Shown here in pieces: positions 11,617 through 24,111 of a stretch of 64,000 bases of DNA. The stretch spans positions 585,501 through 649,500 of the forward strand of contig OW203987.1 of assembly GCA_934047225.1 (NCBI GenBank). The letters are read 5' to 3'. Made by a program: the position numbers and the translations under genes. The DNA is from Ypsolopha sequella (taxonomy: Eukaryota; Arthropoda; Insecta; Lepidoptera; Ypsolophidae). The notes under the pieces are model-generated. The model made no database searches, had not been told where the DNA came from, and saw only the letters and a program-made list of their open reading frames with translations. How positions within the stretch are numbered: position 1 is the stretch's first letter; each line of letters opens with the position of its first letter.

Positions 11617-11880
11617 CGCCTACATAAACACCGGATACTGCACTATGAACAAGACAAAGCTGGGCTGTTTTTGAGTGCTTCTCCTGATGGCCTGCTGGTC
11701 AACCGAGAAGTTACTGAAGTGAAATGTCCACATGTTGCAAAAAAGGTCTGAAATTACTCCTGTAATGGTACCATACCCTAAGAAAGTGAATGTTGAAAAG
11801 GAATCATAGTCATTAATTACTACCAAATGACCGCCTGTGGTCTAATGTGGTTTGAGCACTTGGTCGTGTCTGCACATTAA
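11617..11880 (+). pseudogene. Decayed YqaJ-type PD-(D/E)XK nuclease fragment
   Basis: A 44-codon frame at 11617-11748 contains SASPDGL followed 8 residues later by EVKCP. This is the pairing of acidic and ExK active-site motifs seen in YqaJ/lambda-exonuclease-like proteins. A second frame, from about 11818 to 11880, gives YYQMTACGLMW, which fits the family's usual downstream YYQxQ segment. The two lie in different frames with stops between them, so the gene is broken. In insects such domains occur in host multigene families and in transposons; the context does not tell which. The upstream 5' part (about 11490-11616) is too decayed to align by eye. Confidence 0.55.
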
Positions 11881-12516
11881 GGTGTGGGTCCATTTGGTGC
11901 CTGAAGTACAGCAATAGAGCCCACCAATCATCACGCTGGGACATACTAATCATTGGTAAAACATGGGTGTACGAGTGTGGACTATGACTTGCATTTCACA
12001 GTTTATACTCGAAAACACATATGACACCCTCTGGGGGATTCATATCGTTGTACTGCTAAATACAGAGCCAGTAGTCCTGTACATCTGGAAAAGTAGAAAG
12101 TACTGTAATTTAATTATTTAGAACTTATCAGAATAGGGGTGATATGATGTATAGACAAATATTAATTATTGCAAATATTGTTTCAAAATTTGATGTTTTT
12201 TATTCTTCTCATTTAAAAAAAGATGTAAAAAGTTTATGGCAAATTAAAACAATAAGTATGTATTACAAATGTTATTTTATTTTTACATTATGTTCTCCTA
12301 AAAATAGCAACATATACAATAAACAAAAAATATTTTAGACAGCTAATAAAATATGGAGTAAGTAAGTACTTAACAATTTTTTTTATATTTTATAAGTTTT
12401 TAATAGCCAAAAACATGTGTTCTAAATGAACTCTCTTACTAGCTAGCTTATGGTCTAACCTTGCACCACAGGGAATTAGAGATTTTAGAAATGTAGACTG
12501 TTATATCTAATATGCG

Positions 12517-12681
12517 TTGCGTTTCTAAACATCCGGGTAAATGTAAAAATTAACTGTCAAAGAGAATTTTACATTTCTGACAAGGTTTATTGAAAAACTT
12601 CGTGCTTTTCGTTTTCACTCAGGTGGTTGTGGAACGGGTGACAGTTCATTTTTACCTTTACCCCGGTATTTAGGAACGCTA
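12517..12681. mobile_element. Short TIR element (MITE), about 165 bp
   Basis: Imperfect inverted ends of about 40 bp pair 12519-12559 (GCGTTTCTAAACATCCGGGT onward) with 12636-12679 (reverse complement GCGTTCCTAAATACCGGGGT onward). Both arms end internally in AACTGTCA. No coding sequence is present. I could not settle the target duplication, so the superfamily is open. Confidence 0.7.
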
Positions 12682-13465
12682 CCTTAATGTAGATACTTAA
12701 AATATAATGTAAATAGATCTAAAATGTTGAATCCCTGATCTGCCCATATACTACCAGGTTAAACGTTGACAGGAACCCTAAACGCTTCTGAAAAATAGGA
12801 CACCAAACTCTTATGAGTAGTAAGTAATCATTAGAGCTATAACGAAAATTTTCTAAGTCTTTTTTCCCATAGTGCCCCCTTTTCTACACCCCAACCCTAT
12901 AACGTGAGGAAAATTAACAATGCCCTCACTCAATTGTGCTCACTTCATTTCATTATATACACTGTCAACATGACTTTGAACTGCTTGGCGTTTCAATGGA
13001 TGATTAGTTTTCTTTGACTACTGTTCTCGAAGCGAGCTTGTTGTTCCTTAGCCAATGGTAACTCTTCAAAAATATAGGTACTTGGATACGTGTAAAAAAC
13101 TTGGCAAGAGGTTTATTTTCTGAAACAAGAAAAAGGTGTATAAATACTTTGTTGTAATATTTTAGTACTTGAAACAAATATTTAGGTTCATTCAAGACAT
13201 CATAGTGGATAAGAAACTAACCTGTAAGCCTGTAAGCACTTTTTTCATCTGATTTGATCAGAACATAACCTCGACAATTTTTTCTTTTATGCGACTTCTG
13301 CAACAATTTTATCCGCATTTATTAGCTCTCCTCCCACTCCATGGCTTTAATTAGTTATTTCTTTGATTGCTTTCCTATTTATTCTGAGCTTGGTTGCTTT
13401 TTCGTTCGACTGCAAAGTTGTCTTTTCGACTCACAACACAATCACAAAATTCTAGGTTATAAAGG
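12682..13465. other. Gene-free stretch
   Basis: No coding frame, tandem repeat or long inverted repeat is visible. Confidence 0.5.
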
Positions 13466-13603
13466 GCTGCGTTCAGTTTGATCGTCAAACGACGCTACGT
13501 CTGACGGACTACATGCTATCTCTTTTGCACGCGTTGTAATTGAACACGCTAACCTGCTGTCAGTGTTAGGTGGGCTTCGCCCGACGTTCAAACTAAACGC
13601 AGC
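13466..13603. mobile_element. Short TIR element (MITE), 138 bp
   Basis: The ends GCTGCGTTCAGTTTGATCGTC (first 20 bases counted) and the reverse complement GCTGCGTTTAGTTTGAACGT form inverted arms of about 25 bp. The interior is non-coding, and no clear target duplication is seen. Confidence 0.65.
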
Positions 13604-14088
13604 AATTATTACGTTATAACATTTTGTGGTCTGTGGACCGCTTTAAAAACCAATAACGTTCGTTATTTTTAGTAATCTGTGTATTCAATTTAATCCTCGC
13701 AAAATCAAATAAACGGGCACCCAAATTTAGTTCGTTGACAAAACCGAATTGAACACAAAAAAAACTTAACTAATTTTAATCGCTTTTTGGTTAGGTTATG
13801 TTTTAGTGCGGTGTTTAACCGAATCGAGTCCATTGTCTATCTTGTAGATACACTTTCACAAGCAGGACATAGCTGAGCCCTGACAATTCTATTTTCCACC
13901 TAATTATTTATTAAAATAATATATTTTGTATGTGTTTGAATTTGAAGAAAAATTGATAATTCTTATTCTTGTTATAATAACTATGTAAATATTTACCCCA
14001 TATTGATCAAAATATTAACCAAAATCGATGACGGGAGTCTTTTGAGCCTAGTACGAATATAGCTTAGATTTTCCGTATATTGACTCAT
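13604..14088. other. Gene-free stretch
   Basis: AT-rich, with no supported feature. Confidence 0.5.
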
Positions 14089-14265
14089 CTCAACGCACCA
14101 ACCTGTATAGTTCGACAGTTCTCAACGCACCATTCTGTATAGTTTGACAGTTCTCAACGCACCAACCTCTATAGTTTGACAGTTCTCAACGCGCCATCCT
14201 GTAAAGTTCAACAGTTCTCAACGCTCCACCCTGTATATCTCGATAGTTCTAAACGCTCTATCCTG
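14089..14265. repeat. Degenerate tandem array, 32-bp unit, about 5.5 copies
   Basis: Units begin CTCAACGCACCAACCTGTAT and are followed by AGTTYGACAGTT. Divergence grows to the right until the pattern fades about 50 bp before the 25-bp array. Confidence 0.88.
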
Positions 14266-14314
14266 AGTAGTCCGATATTGAGTCTGAGTAGTCTGAGGCT
14301 CCTATTGAGCATGA

Positions 14315-15460
14315 AGTGATCCGAGTACAGTCGGCTGGAAGTGATCCGAGTACAGTCGGCTAGAAGTGATCCGAGTACAGTCGGCTAGAAGTGATCCGAG
14401 TACAGTCGGCTAGAAGTGATCCGAGTACAGTCGGCTAGAAGTGATCCGAGTACAGTCGGCTAGAAGAGGTTCGAGTACAGTCGGCTAGAAGTGATCCGAG
14501 TACAGTCGGCTAGAAGTGATCCGAGTACAGTCGGCTAGAAGTGATCCGAGTACAGTCGGCTAGAAGTGATCCGAGTACAGTCGGCTAGAAGAGGTTCGAG
14601 TACAGTCGGCTAGAAGTGATCCGAGTACAGTCGGCTGGAAGTGATCCGAGTACAGTCGGCTGGAAGTGATCCGAGTACAGTCGGCTGGAAGTGATCCGAG
14701 TACAGTCGGCTAGAAGTGATCCGAGTACAGTCGGCTAGAAGAGGTTCGAGTACAGTCGGCTAGAAGTGATCCGAGTACAGTCGGCTAGAAGAGGTTCGAG
14801 TACAGTCGGCTAAAAGTGATCCGAGTACAGTCGGCTAGAAGTGATCCGAGTACAGTCGGCTGGAAGTGATCCGAGTACAGTCGGCTGGAAGTGATCCGAG
14901 TACAGTCGGCTGGAAGTGATCCGAGTACAGTCGGCTAGAAGTGATCCGAGTACAGTCGGCTAGAAGAGGTTCGAGTACAGTCGGCTAGAAGTGATCCGAG
15001 TACAGTCGGCTAGAAGAGGTTCGAGTACAGTCGGCTAAAAGTGATCCGAGTACAGTCGGCTAGAAGTGATCCGAGTACAGTCGGCTGGAAGTGATCCGAG
15101 TACAGTCGGCTGGAAGTGATCCGAGTACAGTCGGCTGGAAGTGATCCGAGTACAGTCGGCTAGAAGTGATCCGAGTACAGTCGGCTAGAAGAGGTTCGAG
15201 TACAGTCGGCTAGAAGTGATCCGAGTACAGTCGGCTGGAAGTGATCCGAGTACAGTCGGCTAGAAGTGATCCGAGTACAGTCGGCTAGAAGAGGTTCGAG
15301 TACAGTCGGCTAGAAGTGATCCGAGTACAGTCGGCTAGAAGAGGTTCGAGTACAGTCGGCTAAAAGTGATCCGAGTACAGTCGGCTAGAAGAGGTTCGAG
15401 TACAGTCGGCTAAAAGTGATCCAAGTACAGTCGGCTAGAAATGATACGAGAACGGTCGGC
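14315..15460. repeat. Tandem array, 25-bp unit, about 46 copies with higher-order order
   Basis: The unit is GTGATCCGAGTACAGTCGGC plus TAGAA. Variants are GAGGTTC for GTGATCC and TGGAA or TAAAA for TAGAA. Nine consecutive variant units (14615-14839) repeat in the same order at 14840-15064, and the first six repeat again from 15065, giving a 225-bp higher-order unit. The last copy (15440-15460) is degenerate. Confidence 0.97.
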
Positions 15461-15866
15461 CGATACTATAAAGTCGATATGATTCTGTTACTACTTGCGG
15501 AACGCAGCTCCGAAAGTTAGCACCTAACTTCGACTGACATAAAATAATAACTTAGTTATAACTTGTAACAGTTTGAACAAAACAAACAATGTGCTTGTTT
15601 CAGAAATATTATTTTTTAGGGCTATTGCCAAATATTCTTTGTCAAACTTGTCGACTTATTTACGTTAATTAAAATACATTGCGCAATTTGTGAACACAAA
15701 TATAATCGTATCTCTAGAACAACAAAACAATTCAGAAGTTAACGTGACAACGGGCATGCAGGGACTCGCGGCGCAGTTCGACGCTTCTATGTCCGTCTGT
15801 ATATGTTATATGTATATGTAGTCTGTCCAGAGACTTCCGCAAAATATACGGAAGGTGGTAACGGAC
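15461..15866. other. Spacer between two arrays
   Basis: Unique-looking AT-rich sequence with no open frame or repeat of note. Confidence 0.5.
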
Positions 15867-18730
15867 GAGTGACTGGCACTACGAGTGACTGGCACTACGA
15901 GTGACTGGCACTACCAGTGACTGGCACTACGAGTGACTGGCACTACGAGTGACTGGCACTACGAGTGACTGGCACTACGAGTGACTGGCACTACGAGTGA
16001 CTGGCACTACCAGTGACTGGCACTACGAGTGACTGGCACTACGAGTGACTGGCACTACGAGTGACTGGCACTACGAGTGACTGGCACTACGAGTGACTGG
16101 CACTACGAGTGACTGGCACTACCAGTGACTGGCACTACCAGTGACTGGCACTACCAGTGACTGGCACTACCAGTGACTGGCACTACGAGTGACTGGCACT
16201 ACCAGTGACTGGCACTACCAGTGACTGGCACTACCAGTGACTGGCACTACGAGTGACTGGCACTACGAGTGACTGGCACTACCAGTGACTGGCACTACGA
16301 GTGACTAGCACTACGAGTGACTGGCACTACGAGTGACTGGCACTACCAGTGACTGGCACTACGAGTGACTAGCACTACGAGTGACTGGCACTACGAGTGA
16401 CTGGCACTACGAGTGACTGGCACTACCAGTGACTGGCACTACGAGTGACTGGCACTACGAGTGACTGGCACTACGAGTGACTGGCACTACGAGTGACTGG
16501 CACTACGAGTGACTGGCACTACGAGTGACTGGCACTACGAGTGACTGGCACTACGAGTGACTGGCACTACGAGTGACTGGCACTACCAGTGACTGGCACT
16601 ACCAGTGACTGGCACTACGAGTGACTGGCACTACCAGTGACTGGCACTACGAGTGACTGGCACTACGAGTGACTGGCACTACCAGTGACTGGCACTACGA
16701 GTGACTAGCACTACGAGTGACTGGCACTACGAGTGACTGGCACTACCAGTGACTGGCACTACGAGTGACTAGCACTACGAGTGACTGGCACTACGAGTGA
16801 CTGGCACTACGAGTGACTGGCACTACCAGTGACTGGCACTACGAGTGACTGGCACTACGAGTGACTGGCACTACGAGTGACTGGCACTACGAGTGACTGG
16901 CACTACGAGTGACTGGCACTACCAGTGACTGGCACTACGAGTGACTGGCACTACGAGTGACTGGCACTACGAGTGACTGGCACTACGAGTGACTGGCACT
17001 ACGAGTGACTGGCACTACGAGTGACTGGCACTACGAGTGACTGGCACTACGAGTGACTGGCACTACCAGTGACTGGCACTACCAGTGACTGGCACTACGA
17101 GTGACTGGCACTACCAGTGACTGGCACTACGAGTGACTGGCACTACGAGTGACTGGCACTACCAGTGACTGGCACTACGAGTGACTAGCACTACGAGTGA
17201 CTGGCACTACGAGTGACTGGCACTACCAGTGACTGGCACTACGAGTGACTAGCACTACGAGTGACTGGCACTACGAGTGACTGGCACTACGAGTGACTGG
17301 CACTACCAGTGACTGGCACTACGAGTGACTGGCACTACGAGTGACTGGCACTACGAGTGACTGGCACTACGAGTGACTGGCACTACGAGTGACTGGCACT
17401 ACCAGTGACTGGCACTACGAGTGACTGGCACTACGAGTGACTGGCACTACGAGTGACTGGCACTACGATTGACTGGCACTACGAGTGACTGGCACTACGA
17501 GTGACTGGCACTACCAGTGACTGGCACTACCAGTGACTGGCACTACGAGTGACTGGCACTACCAGTGACTGGCACTACGAGTGACTGGCACTACGAGTGA
17601 CTGGCACTACGAGTGACTGGCACTACCAGTGACTGGCACTACGAGTGACTGGCACTACGAGTGACTGGCACTACGAGTGACTGGCACTACCAGTGACTGG
17701 CACTACGAGTGACTAGCACTACGAGTGACTGGCACTACGAGTGACTGGCACTACGAGTGACTGGCACTACCAGTGACTGGCACTACGAGTGACTGGCACT
17801 ACGAGTGACTGGCACTACGAGTGACTGGCACTACGAGTGACTGGCACTACCAGTGACTGGCACTACGAGTGACTGGCACTACGAGTGACTGGCACTACGA
17901 GTGACTGGCACTACGAGTGACTGGCACTACGAGTGACTGGCACTACGAGTGACTGGCACTACCAGTGACTGGCACTACCAGTGACTGGCACTACGAGTGA
18001 CTGGCACTACCAGTGACTGGCACTACGAGTGACTGGCACTACGAGTGACTGGCACTACCAGTGACTGGCACTACGAGTGACTAGCACTACGAGTGACTGG
18101 CACTACGAGTGACTGGCACTACCAGTGACTGGCACTACGAGTGACTAGCACTACGAGTGACTGGCACTACGAGTGACTGGCACTACGAGTGACTGGCACT
18201 ACCAGTGACTGGCACTACGAGTGACTGGCACTATGAGTGACTGGCACTACGAGTGACTGGCACTACCAGTGACTGGCATTACGAGTGACTGGCACTACGA
18301 GTGACTGGCACTACGAGTGACTGGCACTACCAGTGACTGGCACTACGAGTGACTGGCACTACCAGTGACTGGCACTACGAGTGACTGGCACTACGAGTGA
18401 CTGGCACTACGAGTGACTGGCACTACCAGTGACTGGCACTACCAGTGACTGGCACTACCAGTGACTGGCACTACGAGTGACTGGCACTACGAGTGACTGG
18501 CACTACGAGTGACTGGCACTACGAGTGACTGGCACTACGAGTGACTGGCACTACGAGTGACTGGCACTACGAGTGACTGGCACTACGAGTGACTGGCACT
18601 ACGAGTGACTGGCACTACGAGTGACTGGCACTACGAGTGACTGGCACTACGAGTGACTGGCACTGCGAGTGACTGGCACTGCGAGTGACTGGCACTACGA
18701 GTGACTGGCACTACGAGTGACTGGCACTAC
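15867..18730. repeat. Tandem array, 16-bp unit, exactly 179 copies
   Basis: The unit GAGTGACTGGCACTAC runs for 2864 bases in unbroken 16-base register. The main variant has C for the first G, which creates the near-palindrome CCAGTGACTGG across the unit junction. Rarer variants are ACTAGCAC, GATTGAC, TATGAG and GCACTGC. Bases 16501-16980 are repeated identically at 16981-17460. Confidence 0.98.
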
Positions 18731-20086
18731 GCCTTGTGCACCATCATAATACGCAACTGCCTTTAAGCATTCCAATATTTAAACGGGTCAATCGCGATTT
18801 ATAAATTAAACCTTTTAAAAAGGGGCAAAAAATCAAGTTTTTAAGTAAAATTAAAGCCCTCACAATGTGTACGAAACGCAAGATTTTAAACCTGCATATT
18901 GCCTAATAACCACTCTGCCGATTCTCTACTTTTCAACAGTACAGTACAATTCTAAGACAGTACAGTACACGTGAGACGCATACAGGGACAGGCAACAGAC
19001 AACCGTGTCCTCCATGTTAACAAATTTTAATATAATGTCCCTACAAGAGTTGCACTATTGGGCCACAAAGCCGAAGATTTATGGTTTTATGGTGGTCTAC
19101 CCGACATCAAAATACAGTTAAATAAATAATAAAATAAAATAGTTCTTTATTAAGGTTACGAAGACCCATTGTGAAACACATGAAAATACATTAAAAATAC
19201 ACATTTTAAATAACAAAAATAAAAATAAAAAATTGGGATAAGATTATTTACAATTATTATACTAAATTAATTATTAATGTTTACTACTTAGGTAAGCAAA
19301 GTTTGACAATCCAATGCTTCAACATAGGATTGTCAAATTTACCAGAAAATGTCCTCAGAATGTCACTGTTAACGGCGTTTCGAGATTATAGTAAATTATT
19401 ACTGCCGCGGCCGGCAATTATAGTAAATTATTACAAATTATGTGACGTACGTGATAATGTAGGCCGAGCAAACGTAAGTCCATTGATGCCCAATTGTCAC
19501 CAAGGCTTGTATAGTACTATTGTCAAACAATGCGTGGATATTTAAACAATAGGTAAAATACGTTTTACCTTTTGCATTTCAAAAAGTTGATATGCTATGT
19601 ACTTTTAGGAGGAAAGGTTTCTACTAGAGAGTAACACTTACCTTGACGTCCAGATAATCACTGTCTAGCACTTTCACTAATTAGTCAAAGGTTAGCACTT
19701 CATTCTAAATAATTTCATGGGACTCTTTTTCTTCACTTGAACTCATTTTAATCAATAAGTATTAATCATCGAAAATTATTTCGATGGTATTAATCCAACA
19801 ATATATCAACAAAATTTTCACGTTTGATAGAATATCCATATTTATGTGTGTAGAGTTGGCCGTAATATTATTATTATATACGGTTTGAACACTCACGTGT
19901 GACTGTTGTTGACTACATGCCAACCGCTTAGCCGATATTGGCTGTAATCGTTTTTAAGGTTTATAAATATGAACCTACGAGTACTTGACAAAATAATCAG
20001 TATTAACTATTGTGATAGTTTTCAGGGACCATTAGTCTGTTTGACTTGAGGTAGTTACTAAACAAGGATGTTATGTGGAAGCTGGA
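18731..20086. other. Gene-free stretch
   Basis: An 18-base segment reading ATTATAGTAAATTATTAC is duplicated around a GC-rich core at about 19386-19433. An 80-codon frame at 19303-19545 spans this duplication and has no recognisable content. Confidence 0.5.
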
Positions 20087-21015
20087 TTATTATTGTTGGT
20101 CTTACACCATACTTAATTATATGAATTGTTATGTGCACATGTTATTATTGTTGGTCTTACACCATACTTAATTATATGAATTGTTATGTGCACATGTTAT
20201 TATTGTTGGTCTTACACCATACTTAATTATATGAATTGTTATGTGCACATGTTATTATTGTTGGTCTTACACCATACTTAATTATATGAATTGTTATGTG
20301 CACATGTTATTATTGTTGGTCTTACACCATACTTAATTATATGAATTGTTATGTGCACATGTTATTATTGTTGGTCTTACACCATACTTAATTATATGAA
20401 TTGTTATGTGCACATGTTATTATTGTTGGTCTTACACCATACTTAATTATGAATTGTTATGTGCACATGTTATTATTGTTGGTCTTACACCATACTTAAT
20501 TATATGAATTGTTATGTGCACATATTATTATTGTTGGTCTTACACCATACTTCATTATATGAATTGTTATGTGCACATGTTATTATTGTTGGTCTTACAC
20601 CATACTTAATTATATGAATTGTTATGTGCACATGTTATTATTGTTGGTCTTACACCATACTTAATTATGAATTGTTATGTGCACATGTTATTATTGTTGG
20701 TCTTACACCATACTTAATTATATGAATTGTTATGTGCACATGTTATTATTGTTGGTCTTACACCATACTTAATTATGAATTGTTATGTGCACATGTTATT
20801 ATTGTTGGTCTTACACCATACTTAATTATATGAATTGTTATGTGCACATGTTATTATTGTTGGTCTTACACCATACTTAATTATATGAATTGTTATGTGC
20901 ACATGTTATTATTGTTGGTCTTACACCATACTTAATTATATGAATTGTTATGTGCACATGTTATTATTGTTGGTCTTACACCATACTTAATTATATAAAT
21001 TGTTATGTGCACATA
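20087..21015. repeat. Tandem array, 55-bp unit, 17 copies
   Basis: Units run from TTATTATTGTTGGTCTTACA through a CATACTTAATTATATGAATT segment to GTTATGTGCACATG. Three copies lack one AT (53 bp). Otherwise they are almost identical. Confidence 0.97.
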
Positions 21016-21399
21016 TTCTAAATAATGATTTACTTTCAATAAGTTAAGAAACTAAAGTAGGTGTCATGCATGACTCATGTCACTCCACGTGCTGTTTACA
21101 AAAAGGTTGTTCTTCGAGTTGTAGAATGACTGTCATGGCGGAACGGAATCGTGTCAGAGAATTCATTGTGATGATGAAAGAGAAAAGTAATATTATTAAT
21201 ATATAGAAACTATCTCCTAACTGTCTAATGGTCGTATAGTTAAAAGGTACCTTTACGCCTCGATTTTTCTTAAGATTATTATATAGTATATTAGGAATTC
21301 ATTAATTGTATCACTGGTGGACAACTTTTATTGGCATCATTTACTGTGTCTTTTATTTATTCTTATGTTTTATTAACCGAACCATAAGCTGTTGTGGTC
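21016..21399. other. Gene-free stretch
   Basis: No feature can be supported. Confidence 0.5.
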
Positions 21400-21582
21400 C
21401 AAAATAAAATAATTGAAATTTTAATTTTGAAACTTTCATCGCAAAAATTCTAATTTAGAGGAACCAATGGAAACTGTAATATATAGGTTATAAGGTTTTG
21501 TTGAGGAACTATTGAGCAAATTTTGAATTTAAGTGTTCTGTTTCGATTAATTAGAAAAAGGCGGGTTTTTTACAATCAGGCA
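21400..21582 (+). mobile_element. Decayed half of the TTAA-type palindromic MITE
   Basis: This segment aligns with the right half of the element at 54185-54510. Shared segments are TTTAGAG..AACCAATGGAAA, AGGTTTTGTT or its variant, and GATTAATTAGAAAAAGGCGG followed by TTTTTTACAATC. The left half and the terminal GCGAAACCGC are missing or decayed. Confidence 0.65.
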
Positions 21583-22409
21583 TTAATTTAAAGTATCATT
21601 GTTCTACATCAGAGGCAGGATACGCGACCTGTCCAACAAAAGCTTGGACAGTGTTATTTATCTAATGAGCACATGAATAGGCAGCGGTGTTAATAATAGA
21701 GACAGCTAGGGTTGAGGAGGGACTCTGTGGGAATAAAGCCACTTTAGGATAACACCCTTTTCCGGTCGATGAAGGATCTCTCTAATTAGACAAGTTCGGT
21801 CATTGCTTTGAAATAGTGACCCTCGGCAGGAGATCACAGTTCGAGTGACCAGTCTGGACTTGCAGGACACTCCTGCTTACAGAGTGTTATCTTACTTTCA
21901 CTAAAGACTTCAATAACTGGATAAATATTTCTCGAATTTCACTTAATTTAGATGCTTAAGAGGCCTAGAATAATTATTATTATTCTAAGTTAAGAGGACA
22001 GTCCCCGCAAAACCATAATTGATTCTTCCTTGTTTGAAGAATCTAGCAACACTAAATATTAAAAAAATACTTTTGTCAAGAATATAACGCACCGTCTTAT
22101 CGAAACAGAATATTCAAAAGTTATTCCAATAATGAGAAATAAAAAACCAAAGATGGCTCTAAAAGAGATTTCACGTCGTGGTTTAAGTTCATTTGAGCAA
22201 AAACCCGTAAATATTATAACTTTATTAAACTCTGGAACAAACAGATATTTCATAGAGCCTTTAATTTTTTTTAAATAATAAAATTACTGAAGAAAATCGT
22301 CGGTTTGGACTTTTTTCCTGAATCCATCTCTCTCGCACTGCGGAACTTTCCGCATAGAGTTACAATGTTACATGCAAGCGCGACTTATCCTCTTAAATAA
22401 TGGGAGTAG
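21583..22409. other. Gene-free stretch
   Basis: No recognisable coding region or repeat structure is visible. Confidence 0.5.
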
Positions 22410-22540
22410 TGAATCGATCTTCAAAATTCAAAATTCAAAAAGTTTATTTTGCAAAGTAGGTATATATAATACACGTTTCACAAGTCAAATTTTAATATTA
22501 TAAAAATATATGTAATAAAATAATAAACCTTGGTCGAAAT
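22410..22540 (-). mobile_element. LINE 3'-end remnant (minus orientation)
   Basis: A TTCAAAATTCAAAATTCAAA run leads into AGTTTATTTTGCAAAGTAGG. This resembles the reverse complement of lepidopteran LINE 3' ends with their simple-repeat tails. The identification is from recall. Confidence 0.45.
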
Positions 22541-22929
22541 GCACCAGATGTAAGATCTTGTAGCACTTACAACAAAATGTGGAAGACTCACTCCCTTGAT
22601 ATTTTTTCTGATAAAGCTTGTAACTTTAAATATAAGATATTACATCCTTAAATTTGAATATTCAACGCTTGTATATACATAATTATTTTTTTTGTCTCTT
22701 TTTAGGAATTTTTGAAATTTGTGTTATTAAATATTTGTGCACATATATATATATATTTATAAATGATATATATATTTTAATTTTATTATATTGTTAAGTA
22801 ATTTGTGTTAACTGTCTGTCTAGATTTTAAGCTTAGATTTAAATTAGTTTATGTGTATGTTTGGATTGTTAATATTGACTAGTTTTTTGTAATTTCTTAA
22901 TGTTAAATTTAAAATGTTAAAAATTAATG

Positions 22930-23066
22930 TTTTCTGATAATGCTGTGTTCACCTGTCATTGATGGCAACACCAGAACAAGGCCCAATGTATATATATTTA
23001 TGTTGTTTGTGTTGACATTGTTAGTGTACCTTTTTTATAAATAAATAAATAAATAAATAAATAAAT
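22930..23066 (+). mobile_element. LINE 3' end with ATAA-repeat tail
   Basis: Sequence reading GGCAACACCAGAACAAGGCC is followed by an AT-rich stretch and a run of about seven AAAT repeats (23037-23066). This is the tail type of Jockey/CR1-like LINEs in Lepidoptera. Only the 3' end is visible. Confidence 0.55.
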
Positions 23067-23289
23067 ATACATGAACTACTTAAATTAAATGTTTATTTAA
23101 TTTATGTAGCAATATATATACGATTAAAATTATAGGTAAAATATTATTATACAAGGTGAAATCCAATCAACCGCCCGAACCCATACCGGAGACCCGGCCA
23201 GGGACCAGGAACAAGGTTCAATGATCACCAACCGAGCCCCCAGCACGAATCCAGGCGGCCGACCAAATCCCATCCTATATACTACATAG

Positions 23290-23390
23290 TAATAGGTTAC
23301 ATATATAAATACATGCCTACCTCCGCCCATTCGATTAGTCTTGCTAAGAAGAACGGGCAAGAAACTTGGCAAGATCATGTCTTTTTTTTA
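23290..23390 (-). mobile_element. LINE 3'-UTR-like repeat, copy also at 56395-56475
   Basis: TGCCTACCTCCGCCCATTCG followed by ATTAGTCTTG and GGGCAAGAAACTTGGCAAGA is the reverse complement of 56395-56475 with scattered substitutions. It may be the 3' UTR of the LINE fragment at 24112-25080, interrupted by the foldback at 23530-24016. Confidence 0.55.
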
Positions 23391-23514
23391 ACATAAACTT
23401 AAACTATACATTAAATTACTTATATCTACTTTAACCAAGGGATAAGAAAATACAAGACAGCAGGAATTCAGGTTAATGAAAAAAGAAAAACATATATATC
23501 TTTGCCCACCTGTC

Positions 23515-24031
23515 TCATATAGTCTATTTGCAATATTCCGCTAAACACTCCTACCATGCTATTCTAAATGCAGACTCAAGCACCGCCCGCCCTCCCGCAT
23601 AAAACATGCACAAGCAAAGCAAGCAGTATAAGCACAAAATAAAGCAATCTTAAATAACAAGCAAGAAAACTTATCGACACGTGTTTCGCCTCTAAACGAG
23701 GCATCCTCGGGATGTTTAGTCCGCCCGACCGCTCGACAGCAAATGACGAGCTGCCGCCTGGAACTCACCTTTTATACACCGGCCTGACTAGTTGTTTGGT
23801 GGGAATTGGTAGTTTTCTTGCTTGTTATTTAAGATTGCTTTATTTTGTGCTCATACTGCTTGCTTTGCTTGTGCATGTTTTATGCGGGAGGGCGGGCGGT
23901 GCTTGAGTCTGCATTTAGAATAGCATGGTAGGAGTGTTTAGCGGAATATTGCAAATTATTAATATATCCACAAATTTATGATGGACTTCCGCAAAGTAAC
24001 GCCTTTTTAATAAATTTCATATAGTCTATTT
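23515..24031. mobile_element. Foldback element with 145-bp arms and 15-bp target duplication
   Basis: Arms 23526-23670 and 23812-23956 are reverse complements with one mismatch in 145 bp. They are separated by a 141-base loop containing ACACGTGTTTCGCCTCTAAA. The whole is flanked by the 15-base direct repeat TCATATAGTCTATTT at 23515-23529 and 24017-24031, so the inserted piece is about 487 bp, including 60 non-palindromic bases to the right of the arms. It has no coding capacity. A duplication this long is more typical of target-primed (LINE-driven) insertion than of a cut-and-paste MITE. Confidence 0.8.
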
Positions 24032-24111
24032 CCTTTTACAGTCTGTAATTAATTAATGTTAACTCTTAAGAGGAATCAAAAGTTAGGAAATTATATTAAT
24101 TAATTAAATTA

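Noticed and set aside
23130..23378. 82-codon minus-strand frame
   Set aside because: It lies in LINE 3'-UTR-like sequence, with no motif and no similarity to the known LINE proteins.
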